In this document: piece by piece, positions 12,586 to 15,220 of the stretch | How positions within the stretch are numbered: position 1 is the stretch's first letter | Layout of the letters: each line of letters begins with the position of its first letter | Assembly: GCA_003694775.1 (NCBI GenBank) | Contig: RFJV01000165.1 | Coordinates: 1-15,220 of the forward strand | Direction: 5' to 3' | DNA: 15,220 bases | From: Chloroflexota bacterium | Lineage (GTDB): Bacteria > Chloroflexota > Anaerolineae > 4572-78 > J111 | Translations under genes and position numbers: made by a program | Notes under the pieces: model-generated | Seen by the model: the letters and a program-made list of their open reading frames with translations, nothing else | Databases searched by the model: none | Told to the model about the DNA's origin: nothing

Positions 12586-14610
12586 ATGCTCACTCTCCCG
12601 GAAAAAATTCTCTTTGCTCTGGCTGTTCTTGCCTCCCTGGGACTGACCTACCGCGGCTTCCGCCAGATGGCCGGCGCGGTTCGTCGAGGCCAGGGACGCC
12701 TCTATTTTGACCCGCTACCCCGCCGCCTGTGGGCCGGCTTGCTGGCCCTGTTCAACCAGGGACGCATCCTGCGCCAGCGTCCTCTCACCGCCCTGTTCCA
12801 CTACCTGGTGGCCTGGGGCTTCATTTTCTACCTCCTGGTCAACCTGGGCGACATCCTGGAAGCCTACCTGCCCCATTTCCTCTTTATGGGACCCGGCCCG
12901 GCAGGCAACCTTTACCGCCTTCTGGCCGACCTGTTCAGCCTGGCCGTGCTGGTGGGGATTGTCTATTTTGCCGCCCGCCGCTTTCTGGCCCGCGCCCCGG
13001 AACTGGCCTACGCGGCCAACATCAAACTGCATCCCAAAGCCGCCCGCGGCATCGCCACCGACTCGCTCATCGTCGTCGTCTTCATCTTTCTGCATGTCGG
13101 TTTCCGGCTGGTCGGTGCCAGCTTCCGGCTGGCCGCCGAAGGCCCGGACCCGTACCAGCCGGTCGCCGGCTTGCTGGCCGGCCTGTGGCGCGGCCTGTCG
13201 CCCCAAACCGCCCTGCTCGGCTGGCATATCGCCTGGTGGCTGGCCCTGGGCCTTATCCTGGCCTTTCTGCCCTACTTTCCCTACTCCAAGCACGCCCACC
13301 TTTTTATGGGGCCGTTCAACTTCCTGACCCGCCCCCCCCGCCGATTTCTGGACCCCATCGACTTTGAAGACGAATCCATCGAACAGTTCGGCGCGGCCCA
13401 CCTGACCGACCTGCCCCGCCCGCAAATTGTCGACGCCCTGGCCTGCATTATGTGCAACCGCTGTCAGGATGTCTGCCCGGCCTACCTGACCGGCAAGGAG
13501 CTTTCGCCCGCGGCCCTGGAGGTCAACAAACGGTACTACCTGCGGGAGCAGATGGGCCGGCTGGCCGCAGGTCAACCGGACGAACATCCCCTGCTCGATT
13601 TTGCCATCACCGAAAGCGCGGTCTGGGCCTGCACCACCTGTGCCGCCTGTGTCGAAGTGTGCCCCGTTGGCAATGAACCCATGCTCGACCTGCTGGCAAT
13701 CCGGCAGGAGCAGGTGCTGATGCAGAGCCGCTTCCCGGCCCAACTGCGCACCGCCTTTACCGGCATGGAAAGAACCGCCAACCCCTGGCAAATGTCTGCC
13801 GACCGGCTCGAATGGGCCAAACCGCTGGACTTTGCCGTGCCCACCGTAGACGAAAACCCCGGCTACGAGGTGCTTTACTGGGTGGGCTGTGCCGGCGCGT
13901 TCGACCCCAACGCCCAGCGCGTGGCCCGCGCCTTCGCCACCATCCTGCACCGGGCAGGAGTCAGCTTTGCTGTGCTGGGCAACCAGGAAGCCTGCACCGG
14001 CGATGTCGCCCGCCGGGCCGGCAACGAGTACCTTTTCTATGAACTGGCCCAGATGAACATCGACACGCTCAAAACCGCCGGAGCCGACAAAAAGACCATC
14101 GTCACCACCTGCCCGCACTGCCTGCACACCCTCGGCAAGGAGTACGCCGACTACGGCGGACAGTTTACCGTTTACCACCACAGCCAGTTTATTGCCGACC
14201 TGCTGGCCGCGGGAAAAATCACCCCCACCGCAACCCGGCAGAAACTCACCTACCACGACCCCTGCTACCTGGGCCGGCACAACGGCCAGTACGACGCGCC
14301 GCGGCAGGTCATCCGGGCCACCGGAGGCACGCTGGTAGAGATGGAACGGACAAAAGCGCAGGCCTTCTGCTGTGGCGCTGGCGGGGCCCAGATGTGGAAA
14401 GAAGAAGAACCGGGCCGGCAGGCTGTCAGCGCGGCCCGGCTGGCCCAGGCTCAGGCCGTCCAGCCCGATACCGTCGCCGTGGCCTGCCCCTTCTGCGCCC
14501 GGATGCTGTCGGACGCCCGCCAGCAGACCGAAACCGGCCCGGAAATTCGGGACATCGCCGAAATTATCGCCGCCGGCCTCCCCTCCCCCGATGAACATGC
14601 CCGGCTTTAA
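12586..14610 (+). CDS. Membrane Fe-S oxidoreductase: haem-b-type membrane domain, 2x[4Fe-4S], two CCG domains (EtfD/HdrD-like)
   Basis: A 674-residue fusion. The N-terminal membrane part (about 1-240) has around five helices with histidines at H72, H170, H214, H236 and H238, like the NarI/DsrM haem b modules. A ferredoxin-like segment follows, with C287-C290-C293-(C297)P and C349-C352-C355-(C359)P. Two cysteine-rich CCG domains complete it: C435, C470, C509-PH-C512, and C560, C595-C596-GAGG, C634-PF-C637. This order is that of the EtfD/EMO-type proteins (mycobacterial EtfD, Geobacter-type ETF:menaquinone oxidoreductases) and of HdrE-HdrD fusions. The likely role is electron transfer between a soluble donor such as ETF and menaquinone at the cytoplasmic membrane. 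No etfA/etfB lies within the window. The start is ATG 12586, with only a weak ribosome site (GGA at 12575-12577); a TTG at 12553 is the alternative. Confidence 0.92.
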   Translation: MLTLPEKILFALAVLASLGLTYRGFRQMAGAVRRGQGRLYFDPLPRRLWAGLLALFNQGRILRQRPLTALFHYLVAWGFIFYLLVNLGDILEAYLPHFLFMGPGPAGNLYRLLADLFSLAVLVGIVYFAARRFLARAPELAYAANIKLHPKAARGIATDSLIVVVFIFLHVGFRLVGASFRLAAEGPDPYQPVAGLLAGLWRGLSPQTALLGWHIAWWLALGLILAFLPYFPYSKHAHLFMGPFNFLTRPPRRFLDPIDFEDESIEQFGAAHLTDLPRPQIVDALACIMCNRCQDVCPAYLTGKELSPAALEVNKRYYLREQMGRLAAGQPDEHPLLDFAITESAVWACTTCAACVEVCPVGNEPMLDLLAIRQEQVLMQSRFPAQLRTAFTGMERTANPWQMSADRLEWAKPLDFAVPTVDENPGYEVLYWVGCAGAFDPNAQRVARAFATILHRAGVSFAVLGNQEACTGDVARRAGNEYLFYELAQMNIDTLKTAGADKKTIVTTCPHCLHTLGKEYADYGGQFTVYHHSQFIADLLAAGKITPTATRQKLTYHDPCYLGRHNGQYDAPRQVIRATGGTLVEMERTKAQAFCCGAGGAQMWKEEEPGRQAVSAARLAQAQAVQPDTVAVACPFCARMLSDARQQTETGPEIRDIAEIIAAGLPSPDEHARL

Positions 14611-14611
14611 A

Positions 14612-14640
14612 TTTGCGTCTCCGGGCAATTCGCCCATAAT
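14612..14640 (+). promoter_or_regulatory. Candidate promoter of the last gene
   Basis: TTGCGT (14613-14618), 16-base spacer, CATAAT (14635-14640, 5/6 to consensus). It lies in the 63-base gap between the oxidoreductase stop and the next ATG. The -35 box is weak. Confidence 0.35.
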
Positions 14641-14673
14641 ACCTGAGCAAAGACATGCCACCGAGAGATTGAT

Positions 14674-15220
14674 ATGGTTGCTGACCTACAATCGCGCGAA
14701 CAGCGTTTGCGCAAACAGGCCGAACTGCAATCTCTGTACCTCAACCTGTCCAGTCTGAGGGAGCGAGAGGCCAGCTATATTGCGGTATCTGCCGCGGTGC
14801 CGGAACTGCTAACCCACCAGATTGACGACCTGCGCCGGCAAATCAACCAGGTGGAAGACGAACTGCTGGCCCTGGGCGACGAATCGCTGGACACGCCGGC
14901 CCGCCGGGCCTATGTGGACGGCCTGACCGCGGAGCAGTCCGGCAACTTCGACGCCGCGCTCAAGCTGTACCGGCAGGCGGCCCGCACCTCCCACCCCGAC
15001 GCCGACGCGGCCATCCGCAGTGTGCGGTACAAAATCCGGGCGGCAAAGAATCGTCCGGTTGGAACTGCTCCGTGGATAGGTGGCTCTGCCTCGGGCCGGC
15101 GCTTCCGGCTCTCAGCGGGGCTGGTCGGGCTGGTCCTGCTCAGCCTGGTGGCGGTAACCATTGCCGCGGTCAGCAGTTGGAGGCGCTCCCCCGCGCCCCC
15201 GCCCGTCGCCGCGGCCACCC
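14674..15220 (+). CDS. Coiled-coil/TPR-like/TM protein, 3' end outside window
   Basis: An open frame from ATG 14674 runs off the right edge (182 full codons). Residues 5-68 are strongly helical and charged with a coiled-coil look (QSREQRLRKQAELQSLYLNL; LTHQIDDLRRQINQVEDELL). Residues 83-122 resemble one or two TPR-type helices (LTAEQSGNFDAALKLYRQAA). A short linker with Gly/Ser precedes a TM helix (about 147-167, LSAGLVGLVLLSLVAVTIAAV), then a Pro-rich start of an outer part (SPAPPPVAAAT). It would be an inner-membrane protein with a cytosolic adaptor-like N-terminus and an extracytoplasmic C-terminus, broadly like the FHA protein at 2711-4732. The N-terminus also recalls the small helical effector-associated domains of Chloroflexota signalling proteins; this is a loose resemblance. 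The ribosome site is weak (GAGAG at 14663). I do not recognise the family. Confidence 0.7.
   Translation, partial: MVADLQSREQRLRKQAELQSLYLNLSSLREREASYIAVSAAVPELLTHQIDDLRRQINQVEDELLALGDESLDTPARRAYVDGLTAEQSGNFDAALKLYRQAARTSHPDADAAIRSVRYKIRAAKNRPVGTAPWIGGSASGRRFRLSAGLVGLVLLSLVAVTIAAVSSWRRSPAPPPVAAAT

Noticed and set aside
12715..14661. 648-codon - strand open frame over the Fe-S oxidoreductase
   Set aside because: It is antisense to a gene with complete ferredoxin and CCG motifs, and is Gly/Gln/Val-rich without recognisable motifs.

Overview
The window is 15.2 kb of GC-rich bacterial DNA with dense, mostly short-gapped genes. The gene mix suggests a Chloroflexota bacterium of the Anaerolineae/Caldilineae type. 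That mix is a DUF4405-like membrane protein beside a two-component system, an FHA/TolB-like propeller membrane protein, several cobalamin-binding radical SAM enzymes, a fused membrane Fe-S oxidoreductase of the EtfD/HdrD type, and short heptanucleotide tandem arrays between genes. This placement is inference from gene content; no rRNA or marker gene is present.

Left part, + strand (1-2667): the tail of a DUF4405-like membrane protein, an OmpR-type response regulator, its histidine kinase overlapping by ATGA, and a small cupin. A GC-rich hairpin (2670-2698) separates these from the convergent gene on the other strand.

Centre, - strand (2711-11885), read right to left. An A-type Fe-S carrier (11529-11885) with its own promoter is followed by a hairpin terminator. 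Next is a unit of one B12-binding radical SAM protein and two small proteins (11393 to 9487). A second unit holds two paralogous B12-binding radical SAM proteins and one radical SAM/SPASM-like protein (9256 to 5078), behind a good sigma70-type promoter. The last gene is an FHA-TM-beta-propeller protein (4732 to 2711), which probably has its own promoter. Four radical SAM enzymes within 6.3 kb, next to an Fe-S carrier and with no recognised pathway gene, form the most interesting block.

Right part, + strand (12048-15220): a consensus promoter (TTGACA-17-TATAAT) divergent from the Fe-S carrier drives a small protein with two CxxC pairs and then a 674-residue membrane Fe-S oxidoreductase. The latter probably passes electrons to or from the menaquinone pool. 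The window ends inside a coiled-coil/TPR-like/TM protein.

Three AT- or repeat-rich intergenic zones carry heptamer-based tandem repeats (4952-5096, 7733-7760, 11995-12015). One array runs into the 3' end of a coding sequence. An 18-bp-arm inverted repeat lies between the divergent promoters at 12 kb. A TGACAATTGT motif occurs at both the radical SAM promoter and the 12-kb promoter.
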